Part shown: piece by piece, positions 26,137-35,204 of the stretch
Numbering within the stretch: the stretch's first letter is position 1
Layout: the number at the start of each line of letters is the position of its first letter
From: Synechococcus sp. A15-62
GTDB taxonomy: Bacteria; Cyanobacteriota; Cyanobacteriia; PCC-6307; Cyanobiaceae
Assembly: GCF_014280075.1 (NCBI RefSeq)
Contig: NZ_CP047950.1
Span: 744,001 to 808,000 of the forward strand
Reading direction: 5' to 3'
DNA: 64,000 bases
Translations under genes and position numbers: made by a program
The notes under the pieces: model-generated
Told to the model about the DNA's origin: nothing
The model's input: only the letters and a program-made list of their open reading frames with translations
Databases searched by the model: none

Positions 26137-27246
26137 TCACACCGCGCCATTGTCCTGTTGCTGACGACGACGCAGGAATTCAGGAATGCGGGCGCCGTTT
26201 TCTTCAGGTTCCGCACGGTTCACCATGGATGGCATGGAGCGGCTGCGCTCGCTGCGGTAAGGCTGCTTGTTTTCGAATCCTGTGGCGATCACTGTGACGT
26301 GAATTTCGCCTTCGAGGGCTTCATCCACCACAGCGCCCACGATGATGTTCGCTTCGGGGTCAACGACGTCGTAGATGACCTCAGAAGCAGTGGTCATGTC
26401 CTCCAGGGTCATGTCCTTACCGCCGCTGATGTTGATCACACAGCCCTTCGCACCATCGATGCGCTCGGTTTCCAGCAGTGGACTTGCAATAGCGGCTTGG
26501 GCTGCTTCCACGGCTCTGGAGCGGCCGGAACCGATGCCAATGCCCAGGAGTGCCGTGCCAGCTTCAGTCATAACGGAGCGAACGTCCGCAAAGTCAACGT
26601 TCACCAGTCCAGGGCAGGTGATGATGTCACTGATGCCCTTGACGCCCATGCGCAGGACGTCGTCCGCACTGCGGAAGGCCTCCTGAAGGGGGGCTCCGCC
26701 GATGGCATCACGCAGGCGGTCGTTGGGGATCACGATCAGGGTGTCCACGTGTTCTGCCAAACGAGCGATGCCTTCGTCGGCCTGACGCATGCGACGACGG
26801 CCCTCGAAGCTGAACGGCTTGGTCACGATGCCGACGGTGAGAGCACCGACTTCACGGGCGACTTCGGCGACCACTGGTGCGGCACCAGTGCCCGTTCCAC
26901 CGCCCATGCCCGCGGCAATGAACACAAGATCGGAGCCCTGCAGTGCCTCGTGGAGATCAGTGCGGGATTCCTCGGCTGCTTTCTGGCCGATTGTGGGATT
27001 GCCGCCGGCGCCAAGCCCGCGCGTCAGGGTCTGCCCCAACTGCAGACGTTGCTGGGCTTGCGATTGGATCAGGGCCTGCGCGTCGGTGTTGAGAACGCGG
27101 TAGCCAACCCCCTCAAGGTCACTGAGGATCATGCGGTTGACGGCATTGCTGCCACCTCCGCCAACGCCGATGACCTCGATGCGGGCGGACTGGCTGGGCT
27201 GGATTCCCGCTGCCGTGTAAGACCCTGAGCCGCTCACCATCTCCAT
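26137..27246 (-). CDS. ftsZ: Cell division protein FtsZ
   Basis: 369 residues. Tubulin-like GTPase that forms the division ring. [17 protein letters not shown] near 23, NTDAQAL near 53 and the tubulin signature [14 protein letters not shown] near 115 bind GTP; the T7 synergy loop region [12 protein letters not shown] is near 218. The C-terminal conserved peptide [10 protein letters not shown], which binds partners such as Ftn2/ZipN and SepF, is near the end after a short linker. ATG at 27246, with a second ATG two codons on. Transcribed after ftsQ with 117 bp between them. Confidence 0.98.
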   Translation of the reverse strand: MEMVSGSGSYTAAGIQPSQSARIEVIGVGGGGSNAVNRMILSDLEGVGYRVLNTDAQALIQSQAQQRLQLGQTLTRGLGAGGNPTIGQKAAEESRTDLHEALQGSDLVFIAAGMGGGTGTGAAPVVAEVAREVGALTVGIVTKPFSFEGRRRMRQADEGIARLAEHVDTLIVIPNDRLRDAIGGAPLQEAFRSADDVLRMGVKGISDIITCPGLVNVDFADVRSVMTEAGTALLGIGIGSGRSRAVEAAQAAIASPLLETERIDGAKGCVINISGGKDMTLEDMTTASEVIYDVVDPEANIIVGAVVDEALEGEIHVTVIATGFENKQPYRSERSRSMPSMVNRAEPEENGARIPEFLRRRQQQDNGAV

Positions 27247-27363
27247 CGTCGAGGCAGAACCGTGTGGTTGCGTTGCATTATGTCCCTGAAGCCTGGTCTC
27301 GGCTTCAACTGATCACAAACCAGGCCCTGAGGTTGTGGTCTCCAGATTTTCCACCCTCTTGTT

Positions 27364-28209
27364 TCAGGGTTGGGTTTGGACTTTCTTGGGCGCTGGTGGC
27401 GATGGCAGTTGCAGCTCCGGTCGCTCCGGATTGCTGAGATCAAGGTTGCTTTGATGGGCCTGGCGCATGTGCTTCGGCAACGTATTGTTGAGGTGGACGA
27501 TCGTGTCGATCTGGGTGTTCAGAAGGGCTGGTTCGCCTCCGAGGTCGATTCGGCCCAATCCCGTGGTGATCAGACTGACGCTGCCGTCGGGGTGAAGCAC
27601 GATCGCTTTTAGTCGCCCCTCGAAGCGATCCCGTTGTTGCAGCAATGCGGCGATCTGGCCGCTTTTCCGATCGTTCCAACCTCGAACCATGATGTTGGTG
27701 AGCGGTTCTGGTGATGCTTCGCTGAGGGGAATCCATTGCCCGTCGGCGTTCAGCAGTCCCCTCTCCCGTCCGTCGGGACCCTGACGCATCGCCTTGGCAA
27801 CGGGAATCTCGGGTTTCAGGCTGATGATGAGGCGAGCGGGCAGCATTCGGCGCTCCACCTGAGCAGTTCGCACGGGCAGCTCCCTGACCAGCTGGTTTTC
27901 AAGTGCCCTGGGACTGATCTCCAGCAGCGGTTGGGGAAAGCGCAGCTTGGCGGCCTCAATGACTTGACTGGTCTCGAGGGCAGCGCCGCCGGTTAGTACC
28001 ACCACATCGGAGCTTCGCAGCGTCCAGCCATGGCGCAAGAGGATCCATGTGCATCCTCCACCGAGGAGCAGCAAGGCCACCAAGCGCCAGAGCTGGAGCA
28101 AAAGAATCTGCCGACGCTGCCGGCGCAGCTCCCTGCGACGGGCCACCTGAGCGGAAACCGGCCGTTGGGAGGATTGGGTTTTGGTCGATGCCCGACTCAA
28201 AGGTCGCAC
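27364..28209 (-). CDS. ftsQ: FtsQ-type division protein
   Basis: 281 residues from a GTG start. Basic cytoplasmic tail of about 33 residues, one membrane helix (ILLLQLWRLVALLLLGGG, about 35-56), then a periplasmic POTRA-like domain beginning VVVLTGGAALETSQVIEAA, and a beta domain with MLPARLIISLKPEIPVA. This is the FtsQ/DivIB layout; FtsQ links early and late division proteins. Its start overlaps the end of the preceding gene by 13 bp, so the two are translationally coupled. Cyanobacterial FtsQ diverges strongly from that of enterics; the position beside ftsZ supports the call. Confidence 0.88.
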   Translation of the reverse strand: MRPLSRASTKTQSSQRPVSAQVARRRELRRQRRQILLLQLWRLVALLLLGGGCTWILLRHGWTLRSSDVVVLTGGAALETSQVIEAAKLRFPQPLLEISPRALENQLVRELPVRTAQVERRMLPARLIISLKPEIPVAKAMRQGPDGRERGLLNADGQWIPLSEASPEPLTNIMVRGWNDRKSGQIAALLQQRDRFEGRLKAIVLHPDGSVSLITTGLGRIDLGGEPALLNTQIDTIVHLNNTLPKHMRQAHQSNLDLSNPERPELQLPSPPAPKKVQTQP

Positions 28210-28607
28210 CGGGCCCGCGCCATCAGTTGCTCACCCCAGCTGCGCGCGCGGTCCGCATCAGAGAAGGGCACATCCATCTGCAGATCCTTGCCAACGAGGC
28301 GCAGCCGACAACGCCCCTGGGATTCATCGGTGAGTGGCGCATCACCGGAGGCCAGCGACATCAGTTCCACCAGTTCGAGTTTGCAGATATCAAACGAGCC
28401 TTGTTCCTGAAAGCTGCCTGCTTCGAAGCTGCTCCAGTGCAGTGCACCGTCTTTCAGACGCGCACCACCACAACCGTCGAGCTTGGCGAGTTCGGAGCCT
28501 TCAGCCCAGGCGCGAAACAGGGTTTGGCGCCGGCGTTCCAACCATCCGAGCGACGCCAGCAGCACAAAGGCCAGTAGCAATGGAAACCAGAGCAGTCCGT
28601 GGCTCAT
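28197..28607 (-). CDS. Membrane-anchored hypothetical protein between ddl and ftsQ
   Basis: 136 residues. One N-terminal membrane helix (GLLWFPLLLAFVLLASLGW, about 4-22) followed by a soluble domain with several Leu-rich strands (RLKDGALHWSSFEAG, CRLRLVGKDLQMDVPF) and a C-terminal helix. No family recognised. It overlaps ftsQ by 13 bp and starts 23 bp after ddl, so it is embedded in the wall/division operon ddl-this gene-ftsQ-ftsZ. A role in envelope or division is inference from position only. Confidence 0.75.
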   Translation of the reverse strand: MSHGLLWFPLLLAFVLLASLGWLERRRQTLFRAWAEGSELAKLDGCGGARLKDGALHWSSFEAGSFQEQGSFDICKLELVELMSLASGDAPLTDESQGRCRLRLVGKDLQMDVPFSDADRARSWGEQLMARARCDL

Positions 28608-28630
28608 GGGTCAGGCGAAGGACGCTGCGC

Positions 28631-29683
28631 TCATTCTCCTGCTGTTTGGATCAGTTTGTGCACCAACTGTTCGAGTGTTACGCCGCTGGCGGCCCACAGC
28701 ATCGGGAACATGCTCTGGGCCGTGAAACCAGGCAGGGTGTTGATTTCGTTGATCCACAGCTGATCGTTGGCGTCGTCGTAGAAGAAGTCCACCCGACCCA
28801 TGCCCTTAACGCCAACAGCTGCGCAAGCCTGCAAGGCCTGCTCACGGATGCGGTCACGTACCGGATCTGGCAAGGGAGCTGGAATCAACGTGGTGCTGCG
28901 GCCTGCGGTGTATTTCGTCTCATAGTCGTACCAGTCCGCATCAAAACGAACCTCCCCGATCACCGATGCTTCGAGCGTCCGTCCTCCCAGAACGGCGCAT
29001 TCCACTTCTCTGGCGTTGACGCCCTGCTCCACCACCAGCCTTGGATCGAGTGCTGCTGCCTGCTCGAGTCCCGCTTCCAGTTCTTGGCGGGAACGCACTT
29101 TGCTGATGCCCACTGATGAGCCGAGATTGGCGGGCTTCACAAAACAGGGGTAGTTCAGTTCGCGTTCAATCCGGTCCAAGAGAGCCGATCGGCTCTTGGC
29201 GTCCTCGAGTTCCGACGCGTGAAGAGCCACATAGGGCACCTGGGACAGCCCGGCGCTGGAGAAAGCAGATTTCATCGCCTGTTTGTCCATACTGACGGCT
29301 GAGCCGAGCACGCCGGCGCCCACGAAGGGTTTGCCGGTCAGCTGAAACAACCCCTGAATCGTTCCGTCCTCGCCGTTGGGACCATGCAGCACCGGGTACC
29401 AGAGGTCGATCGCATCGCAGCCCTCCGGGAACCCCTGGAATCCTGAGGGTGGCCTAGGTGTTGTGAGCTCCGGTGCGACTTCAGAGGCCAGGGTTGCCTC
29501 GGCCAGATCCGTTCCCCACCAGCGACCATCACGGTCGATGTAGATCGGCTGCACCGTGTACCGCTCGTTGTTTTTACCGCTGCGCAGGCCGCGAATGACA
29601 GTCGCTGCAGATCGGATCGAAACGTCGTGCTCTCCAGAGCGGCCTCCAAAGACGAGGCCGACCGTGATGGGACTGGACGGCAT
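28631..29683 (-). CDS. ddl: D-alanine--D-alanine ligase
   Basis: 350 residues. ATP-grasp enzyme joining two D-alanines for peptidoglycan. Motifs: [16 protein letters not shown] at the N-terminus, [13 protein letters not shown] near 100, [14 protein letters not shown] near 180, and [17 protein letters not shown] near 315 that holds the Mg ligands. ATG at 29683. Downstream genes of the same unit encode a membrane protein, FtsQ and FtsZ. The miaB gene lies 51 bp upstream on the same strand. Confidence 0.97.
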   Translation of the reverse strand: MPSSPITVGLVFGGRSGEHDVSIRSAATVIRGLRSGKNNERYTVQPIYIDRDGRWWGTDLAEATLASEVAPELTTPRPPSGFQGFPEGCDAIDLWYPVLHGPNGEDGTIQGLFQLTGKPFVGAGVLGSAVSMDKQAMKSAFSSAGLSQVPYVALHASELEDAKSRSALLDRIERELNYPCFVKPANLGSSVGISKVRSRQELEAGLEQAAALDPRLVVEQGVNAREVECAVLGGRTLEASVIGEVRFDADWYDYETKYTAGRSTTLIPAPLPDPVRDRIREQALQACAAVGVKGMGRVDFFYDDANDQLWINEINTLPGFTAQSMFPMLWAASGVTLEQLVHKLIQTAGE

Positions 29684-29734
29684 GAATGCTGCGACCCCTG
29701 AGCGCTGGGAGCGCCAAACGTATCAGCGTTGTGC

Positions 29735-31129
29735 TCAGTGGGGCAGGGGGCTGCCGCTGAGTGAAAAGGAGCGCACCGCATCGATGCGCACCTGAACAAG
29801 ATCGCCAGCTTTGTAGGCATGACCATCTGCGCCGGCGGCACTGAAGAAGGTCAGGCGATTGGTGCGGGTACGCCCCATCAGCTGTGATGGGTCCTTGGGA
29901 TTGATGCCCTCCGCAAGCACTTCTTCCGTGCGCCCCTCGTAGCGGGCATTGGCTTTGCGAGCGCAGCGTTCCACCAGGGCATTGATTTCGCGCAGGCGTT
30001 CCACCTTCACCTCTTCTGGCAGCTGGTTGTCCCAATTGGCTGCAGGGGTATTGGGCCGGGGTGAATAGGCCGCTGTGTTTACCTGATCGAAGCCAATCTC
30101 TTCGATCAGGTCGAGGGTGCGGCGGTACTGCGCATCAGTCTCTCCGGGGAAGGCAACGATCACATCGGCACTGAGGGAGGCATCGGGCATGCGCTCACGG
30201 ATGCGGTCGATGATCCGCCGGTAGCGCTCAACGGTGTAGCCCCGGGCCATGGCCTGCAATACGTCGTTGTCTCCGCTCTGAAACGGAATGTGGAAGTGTT
30301 CACAGAGCTTGGGCAGGTCGGCACAGGCATCGATCAGCCGCTCGGTGAAGTAGCGCGGATGACTGGTGGCAAAACGGATCCGTTCAATGCCCTCCACGTC
30401 GTGGACGTGATGGAGCAGATCGGTGAGGGTGTGTTGGCGGCGACCCTCCGGCGTGATGCCTGGCAGATCCCGGCCATAGGCATCAATGTTCTGGCCGAGC
30501 AGGGTGATTTCCTTGTAGCCCTGGGCGGCGAGACCCTCCATTTCCAGCTTGATCGCCTGGGGCAGCCGTGATTGTTCCTTGCCGCGCACGGAGGGCACCA
30601 CGCAGTAGGTGCAACGTTCGTTGCAGCCATAGATCACGTTCACCCAGCCGCAGATGCTGCTGTCTCGGCGGGCTGTGGTGATGTCTTCAAGGATGTGGTG
30701 GTCTTCAGTGGCGACCACTTGCTGACCGCTGTCCACCTGCAGCAGCAGGGTTTCCAGGCGATTGGCGTGTTGCGGTCCCATCACCAGATCCAGCTCCGGC
30801 ACCCGCCGCAGCAGGGATTCGCCCTCCTGCTGGGCAACACAGCCCGCCACCACCAGGGTGAGATTGGGGTTGCTGCGTTTCCTCTGGGCCTGTCTGCCGA
30901 GGTAGCTGTAAACCTTCTGCTCGGCGTTGTCCCGGATGGTGCAGGTGTTGTAGAGCACCAGATCGGCATCCAGTTCGGCTGACGCCTCCCGGTAGCCCAT
31001 GGCCTCAAGGATTCCCGCCATCCGTTCGGAATCCGCCTTGTTCATCTGGCAGCCGAACGTGGTGATCCAATAGCTGCCCCGCTGGGGGTTGGTGGTGGCG
31101 TCAGTGGCGAGGGGGGCGGAGGCGACCAA
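29735..31129 (-). CDS. miaB: tRNA-2-methylthio-N6-isopentenyladenosine37 synthase
   Basis: 464 residues from a TTG start. Methylthiotransferase with UPF0004 domain ([16 protein letters not shown] near 22, with further Cys in [10 protein letters not shown] and [10 protein letters not shown]), radical SAM domain ([12 protein letters not shown] near 165) and a C-terminal TRAM domain. Adds a methylthio group to modified A37 of tRNAs. The gene is divergent from the dipeptide-epimerase gene at 31198 and precedes ddl. Confidence 0.96.
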   Translation of the reverse strand: MVASAPLATDATTNPQRGSYWITTFGCQMNKADSERMAGILEAMGYREASAELDADLVLYNTCTIRDNAEQKVYSYLGRQAQRKRSNPNLTLVVAGCVAQQEGESLLRRVPELDLVMGPQHANRLETLLLQVDSGQQVVATEDHHILEDITTARRDSSICGWVNVIYGCNERCTYCVVPSVRGKEQSRLPQAIKLEMEGLAAQGYKEITLLGQNIDAYGRDLPGITPEGRRQHTLTDLLHHVHDVEGIERIRFATSHPRYFTERLIDACADLPKLCEHFHIPFQSGDNDVLQAMARGYTVERYRRIIDRIRERMPDASLSADVIVAFPGETDAQYRRTLDLIEEIGFDQVNTAAYSPRPNTPAANWDNQLPEEVKVERLREINALVERCARKANARYEGRTEEVLAEGINPKDPSQLMGRTRTNRLTFFSAAGADGHAYKAGDLVQVRIDAVRSFSLSGSPLPH

Positions 31130-31197
31130 ATCTCTGGCTCAAGCCTTCTCAGTGTGAGTCACAGCGGTGTTGTGTCAGTTTGGAGATTGACAGCCGG

Positions 31198-32292
31198 ATG
31201 GCGATGGGCTGGGCCCTCACACGGTTTTCGCTCACCAAGGCCGTGCCCCTCACGATCAGCCGGGGCACCACCGCTGCCGTGGTGCGGTTGCAGCTCAGGT
31301 TGGAAGGTGATGGGCTGGTGGGTTGCGGCGAGACCGGTGGATTTGAGACCGGCCACCGTGCCTTTGCCCTTGAGGCTGTGGAGCAGGAGCTGCTGGCGCT
31401 GTTGCCGCAACTGGAAGCTCTGGATCACCACCGTCCGCAACGGTTCGAGCCCCTGCTTGCATCCCTGAGTCCCCCGGCCCGTTGTGCCATTGACCTGGCC
31501 TTGTGGGACTGGCATGGCCAACGGCTCGGCCATCCGCTGTGGCGGCTCTGGGGATTGGACCCAGCCGAGGGTGTGGCCACCAGCGTCACCCTGGGACTTG
31601 CTTCTGTAGATGCCGTGTTGGATCGTCTCCAACGCTGGTGGACGCAGCTGCCGGCGACGCGGGTGAAGCTCAAGCTGGGCAGCCCTGATGGATTGGACCA
31701 CGACCTCAGCCTGTTAGAGGCGGTGGCCCAAGCCATCACGGATCGATCCCAGCGGCAGGGTGTGGCCATCGAACTGCAGGTGGATGCCAACGGCGGATGG
31801 ACCGTGGATCAGGCCAGGCAAATGCTGGAGCCCTTGGCCGCACACCGGGTGGTGCTGCTGGAGCAACCCCTGGCTCCCGATCTGGATCCCACGCAGGACA
31901 CAGCGGGATTCGCGGCGCTTCACCCGCAATGTCCGATGGCCCTGGTGGCGGATGAAAGTTGTTGGGATCTGGACGATCTGCTGCGCCTGGCTCCCGTGGT
32001 GGATGGTGTGAATCTCAAGCTGCTGAAGACCGGCGGGCTCAGTCAGGCCCTGCTGATGGCCCAGGTGGCGCAGACGAAGGGGCTGAACCTGATGGTGGGG
32101 TGTTATTCCGACAGCTCGTTGTTGAACGGCGCAGCGGCCCAGATGTTGCCTCTGATTCGTTGGCCGGATCTCGACAGCCACCTCAACTTGGTGGATGACC
32201 CCTTTGTGGGCCTTGAGTTGCAGAACGATCGTTTGCGACCTTCGGCGATGGCTGGATTGGGGATCCGTCCTGCAGGAGGCACAGAAGCGTGA
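31198..32292 (+). CDS. Enolase-superfamily epimerase/racemase (dipeptide epimerase or DgcA-like)
   Basis: 364 residues from ATG 31198 (a TTG at 31180 or ATG 31204 are alternatives). Mandelate racemase/muconate lactonizing enzyme fold with the complete catalytic set: VKLKLG (KxK) near 160, then metal ligands VDANGGW, LLEQPLA and ADESCW, and final Lys in NLKLLKTGG. This matches L-Ala-D/L-Glu epimerases and the N-acetyl-D-glutamate racemase DgcA. The stop overlaps the start of a DUF1611 gene, a pairing that supports a shared pathway. Confidence 0.85.
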   Translation: MAMGWALTRFSLTKAVPLTISRGTTAAVVRLQLRLEGDGLVGCGETGGFETGHRAFALEAVEQELLALLPQLEALDHHRPQRFEPLLASLSPPARCAIDLALWDWHGQRLGHPLWRLWGLDPAEGVATSVTLGLASVDAVLDRLQRWWTQLPATRVKLKLGSPDGLDHDLSLLEAVAQAITDRSQRQGVAIELQVDANGGWTVDQARQMLEPLAAHRVVLLEQPLAPDLDPTQDTAGFAALHPQCPMALVADESCWDLDDLLRLAPVVDGVNLKLLKTGGLSQALLMAQVAQTKGLNLMVGCYSDSSLLNGAAAQMLPLIRWPDLDSHLNLVDDPFVGLELQNDRLRPSAMAGLGIRPAGGTEA

Positions 32293-33374
32293 TGAGCGGG
32301 ATTCAGGCGCCGCCGGGATTTCGGGACATGCGGTTGGTGCTGCTCCAACATGGCGGATTGGCCAGCCTCACCGGCAAGACCGGTCTGGCCATGCTCCGCC
32401 ACCGTGCCGGACCGATCGTCGCTGTGATCGATCCCGACCATGCGGGTCAGTCTCTGCAACGCGTCACCGGTATCGAGCGGGACGTGCCGGTGGTGGCGGA
32501 TTTGGCTGCGGCGCTGCCCTACGAGCCTGAGGTTGCTGTGGTCGGCCTGGCTCCCTCGGGGGGGCGGCTACCTGATCCTGTCCGCCACGACGCCTTGGCG
32601 GCGTTGCGCGCCGGCCTTCACCTCGCCAGCGGACTCCACACCCGGCTGGCCGATAATCCTGAGCTGGCAGAAGCCTGCTGGCCTGACCGTTGGATCTGGG
32701 ATCTTCGCCGGGAGCCGGAAGGTCTCAACGTTGGCCAGGCACGCGCCGCAGCACTCCCTTGTCGGCGGTTTCTGGCGGTTGGCACCGATATGGCTGTCGG
32801 CAAGATGAGCGCATGCCTGTCTTTGTTGGAGGCGGCCCAACGCTCCGGGATTCCCGCGCGCTTTGTGGGGACAGGTCAGGCGGGAATCCTGATCAGCGGG
32901 GAAGGGGTCGCCCTGGATGCTGTGCGCATTGATTACGCCGCCGGTGCGGTGGAGGCGGCGGTGCTTCGGGCCGCGGATGCTCTACCGAAGCAGGGCCTTG
33001 TGCTGGTGGAGGGGCAGGGGTCGCTCTGCCATCCGGCCTCAACAGCCACCCTGCCCCTGTTGCGCGGCACCCAGCCGACGGCTCTGTTGCTCGTGCATCG
33101 GGCAGCACAGCAGACCATCGACCGGCTTCCTCAGATTCCTCTCCCCAGCCTGGAGGCTTTGGTGGCCACCACCGAAACCCTGGCAAGTTGGGCTCGGCCT
33201 GATGGGGCCGGTGAGCCAGCCAAGGTGGCCGCTGTCGCCCTCAACACAGCACGCCTTGATGAGGCTCAGGCTCGAGAGGAGGTGGAGCGCATTCGCCTAA
33301 CCCTGGGTCTGCCCTGCACGGATCCAATCCGCTGGGGTGCAGAACCTCTCCTGGACGCTTTGTTGAATTGTTAG
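32292..33374 (+). CDS. DUF1611 family protein (DgcN-like N-acetyltransferase candidate)
   Basis: About 360 residues from ATG 32292, overlapping the stop of the previous gene. N-terminal Rossmann-like domain, then a P-loop-like block LAVGTDMAVGKMSACLSLL near 165 followed by FVGTGQAGILISGEG and DYAAGAVEAAVL, all landmarks of DUF1611. In some marine bacteria a DUF1611 protein (DgcN) acetylates D-glutamate and the neighbouring racemase (DgcA) converts the product to the L form; the gene pair here has the same composition. Alternatively both work in murein-peptide recycling. The tRNA-His gene follows on the other strand. Confidence 0.82.
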   Translation: MSGIQAPPGFRDMRLVLLQHGGLASLTGKTGLAMLRHRAGPIVAVIDPDHAGQSLQRVTGIERDVPVVADLAAALPYEPEVAVVGLAPSGGRLPDPVRHDALAALRAGLHLASGLHTRLADNPELAEACWPDRWIWDLRREPEGLNVGQARAAALPCRRFLAVGTDMAVGKMSACLSLLEAAQRSGIPARFVGTGQAGILISGEGVALDAVRIDYAAGAVEAAVLRAADALPKQGLVLVEGQGSLCHPASTATLPLLRGTQPTALLLVHRAAQQTIDRLPQIPLPSLEALVATTETLASWARPDGAGEPAKVAAVALNTARLDEAQAREEVERIRLTLGLPCTDPIRWGAEPLLDALLNC

Positions 33375-33377
33375 AAG

Positions 33378-33451
33378 GGCGAGCGAGGGGATTCGAACCC
33401 CCGAATAGCGGCGCCACAAGCCGCTGCCTTAACCACTTGGCGACGCCCGCC
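33378..33451 (-). tRNA. tRNA-His (GTG)
   Basis: Minus-strand cloverleaf: acceptor GCGGGCG pairs with CGCTCGC (one G-U), D arm CCAAGTGGTTAAGG, anticodon loop TTGTGGC with anticodon GTG, and T arm GGGGGTTCGAATCCCC. The extra 5-prime G typical of tRNA-His (G-1) is encoded and faces C73. Confidence 0.95.
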
Positions 33452-33492
33452 GCGTCCGTGAGAATCTACCAACACGAGCTGCAGCCTGCCTG

Positions 33493-33924
33493 GTGTCACG
33501 TTCATCGCGTCCGCAAGGTCGTTCTGCTCTGGCGATGTTGGCGGGGGGGATTGCGGCGGCCGGGGTGCTGTCGCTGGTGGTATCCAACCCATCGTTGGAG
33601 GACTATCAGGCCCATGCCGGAGACCAGCTGGTCCGGTTGGGCACCAAGGAACTGTGCGACGAACCAACCCTGCCGATGGTCCTGCGTCTCTGGATTCGCA
33701 ATTGCCCTGAACTGATTGCCTCCCAGCGGGATGCACTGGGGGCATTGGCAGGCCAGTTCACCACCCGCCGCAACCTGTTTGTGGCCAGTCTTTATTCCAC
33801 GCGGATGGAACGGAAGGAGATGTTGCCGGGTCTGCGCCTGCCTGGTTTTGAAGTGCTCAGCCTTGGTGTGGCCGGTCGTTTCGTCGTCCTCCGCACCGAT
33901 GCCAGCAATGGTGCTGAGCGGTGA
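33493..33924 (+). CDS. DUF4359-like membrane-anchored hypothetical protein
   Basis: 143 residues from a GTG start. One N-terminal hydrophobic helix (LAMLAGGIAAAGVLSLVV, about 13-30) followed by NPSLEDYQAHAGDQLVRLG, a pattern I associate with the DUF4359 family common in cyanobacteria. The remainder is soluble and probably faces the periplasm or lumen; two Cys (near 55 and 70) might form a disulfide. Its stop overlaps the start of the amidohydrolase gene (TGATG). No function known. Confidence 0.65.
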   Translation: MSRSSRPQGRSALAMLAGGIAAAGVLSLVVSNPSLEDYQAHAGDQLVRLGTKELCDEPTLPMVLRLWIRNCPELIASQRDALGALAGQFTTRRNLFVASLYSTRMERKEMLPGLRLPGFEVLSLGVAGRFVVLRTDASNGAER

Positions 33925-35201
33925 TGGACACCCCGTCGCTTGAGACCCAGCCGGGGAGTGGTTCCCTTGAGGCCTGGGCACCCCTGGGACTGCTGGATTT
34001 CGCCCCTTCAGCGCCCCTGCCTGATGGCGAGAAGCAAGGGCTGACGCCTGTGCGGCTTGCCTGGCATCAAGGGCGCTTGAGGGAGCCCATGCCCCTGGCC
34101 GCCGAACACGTGTCTCCTTCTCGGATGGTGCTGCCGCGCTTGGTCGACTGCCATGTCCATTTGGACAAGGCCTACACCTGGCAGGAGCATCCAAACCTCA
34201 GCGGCAGCTATGGCGGTGCCCTGGAGGCCAACCTGCGGGAGCACAGCAGCCGAACCGTGGCCTGTGTGCTTCAACGCGGAGAGCGCGCGATGGAGAGGGC
34301 ATTCGCCAATGGTCTGCGGGCCATGCGTAGCCATGTGGACAGTGGAGGCCCCGGTGCTGAGCCCAGTTGGGAGGCCTTGCTCACCCTGCAGCAGCGCTGG
34401 CGCACCCGCATTGATCTCCAGCTGGTGGCGCTGGTGCCCTTGGAATTCTGGTGTTCAGCTGAAGCGGATGCTCTGGCGCGTCGTGTGGCCGCCAGTGGCG
34501 GCTGTCTTGGTGGTGTGCTGACCCCTCCTTGTGGATCGGCTCTGGTCACCGAGCAGTTGGAGGCGTTGTTGCGCCTGGCAGATCGCCACAACTGCGGTGT
34601 CGATCTGCACATCGATGAGGCGGATCACGGCCCGGCGGAGGGAATGGTTCAGCTGCTGAAGGCTCTGCAGCGCGTGCCGGTGCAGGTTCCCGTTACTTGC
34701 AGCCATGCCAGCAGTCTTTCCCTGCTGCCGGCGTCACGCCTGATGCGATTGGCAGAGCGCATGGCAGCAGCGCAGCTCAGTGTGATTGCGCTTCCCCTCA
34801 CCAATGCCTGGTTGCTGGCGCGGGCGGATCACGCCACACCACTTCAGCGTCCGCAGGCTCCGATCCGTCAGTTGCAACGTTGTGGTGTTCCGGTGGCGGT
34901 GGCGGGTGACAACGTGGCCGACCCCTGGTTCCCGGGAGGTGACTTCGATCCCTTGGCCCTGCTGGCCGCATCGATGCCTTTGACCCAGTTGCTCCCCTGG
35001 CAGCGCCTGGGCTTGGCCCCCTTCACCACGGCACCGCCCGCCATTCTTCAGTTGGAGTGGGATGGAGTGCTGCGGGCTGGTGCTCCAGCCGATCTGATCT
35101 GCATGGAGGGCCAGGGATGGTCGGACCTGATCCGCTCTGCTCCCCAGCGTCAGGTTCTTGTGGACGGCCACTGGCAGTCGTCACCGGGCGCTAGACCCTG
35201 A
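33924..35201 (+). CDS. Amidohydrolase, cytosine-deaminase-like
   Basis: 425 residues from ATG 33924 (a GTG three bases upstream is possible). Metal-dependent TIM-barrel hydrolase: VDCHVHLDKAYTW near 75 gives the HxH metal pair, LHIDEADHG near 230 the next His and Glu, VTCSHASSLS near 255 the following His, and VAGDNVADPWFPGGDFDPL near 330 the catalytic Asp. The set is that of the CodA/cytosine deaminase branch, though this protein has a long N-terminal beta region and the substrate could be another cyclic amide or amine. It is in one operon with the DUF4359-like gene before it and the FAD oxidase 3 bp behind it. Confidence 0.82.
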   Translation: MDTPSLETQPGSGSLEAWAPLGLLDFAPSAPLPDGEKQGLTPVRLAWHQGRLREPMPLAAEHVSPSRMVLPRLVDCHVHLDKAYTWQEHPNLSGSYGGALEANLREHSSRTVACVLQRGERAMERAFANGLRAMRSHVDSGGPGAEPSWEALLTLQQRWRTRIDLQLVALVPLEFWCSAEADALARRVAASGGCLGGVLTPPCGSALVTEQLEALLRLADRHNCGVDLHIDEADHGPAEGMVQLLKALQRVPVQVPVTCSHASSLSLLPASRLMRLAERMAAAQLSVIALPLTNAWLLARADHATPLQRPQAPIRQLQRCGVPVAVAGDNVADPWFPGGDFDPLALLAASMPLTQLLPWQRLGLAPFTTAPPAILQLEWDGVLRAGAPADLICMEGQGWSDLIRSAPQRQVLVDGHWQSSPGARP

Positions 35202-35204
35202 CCA

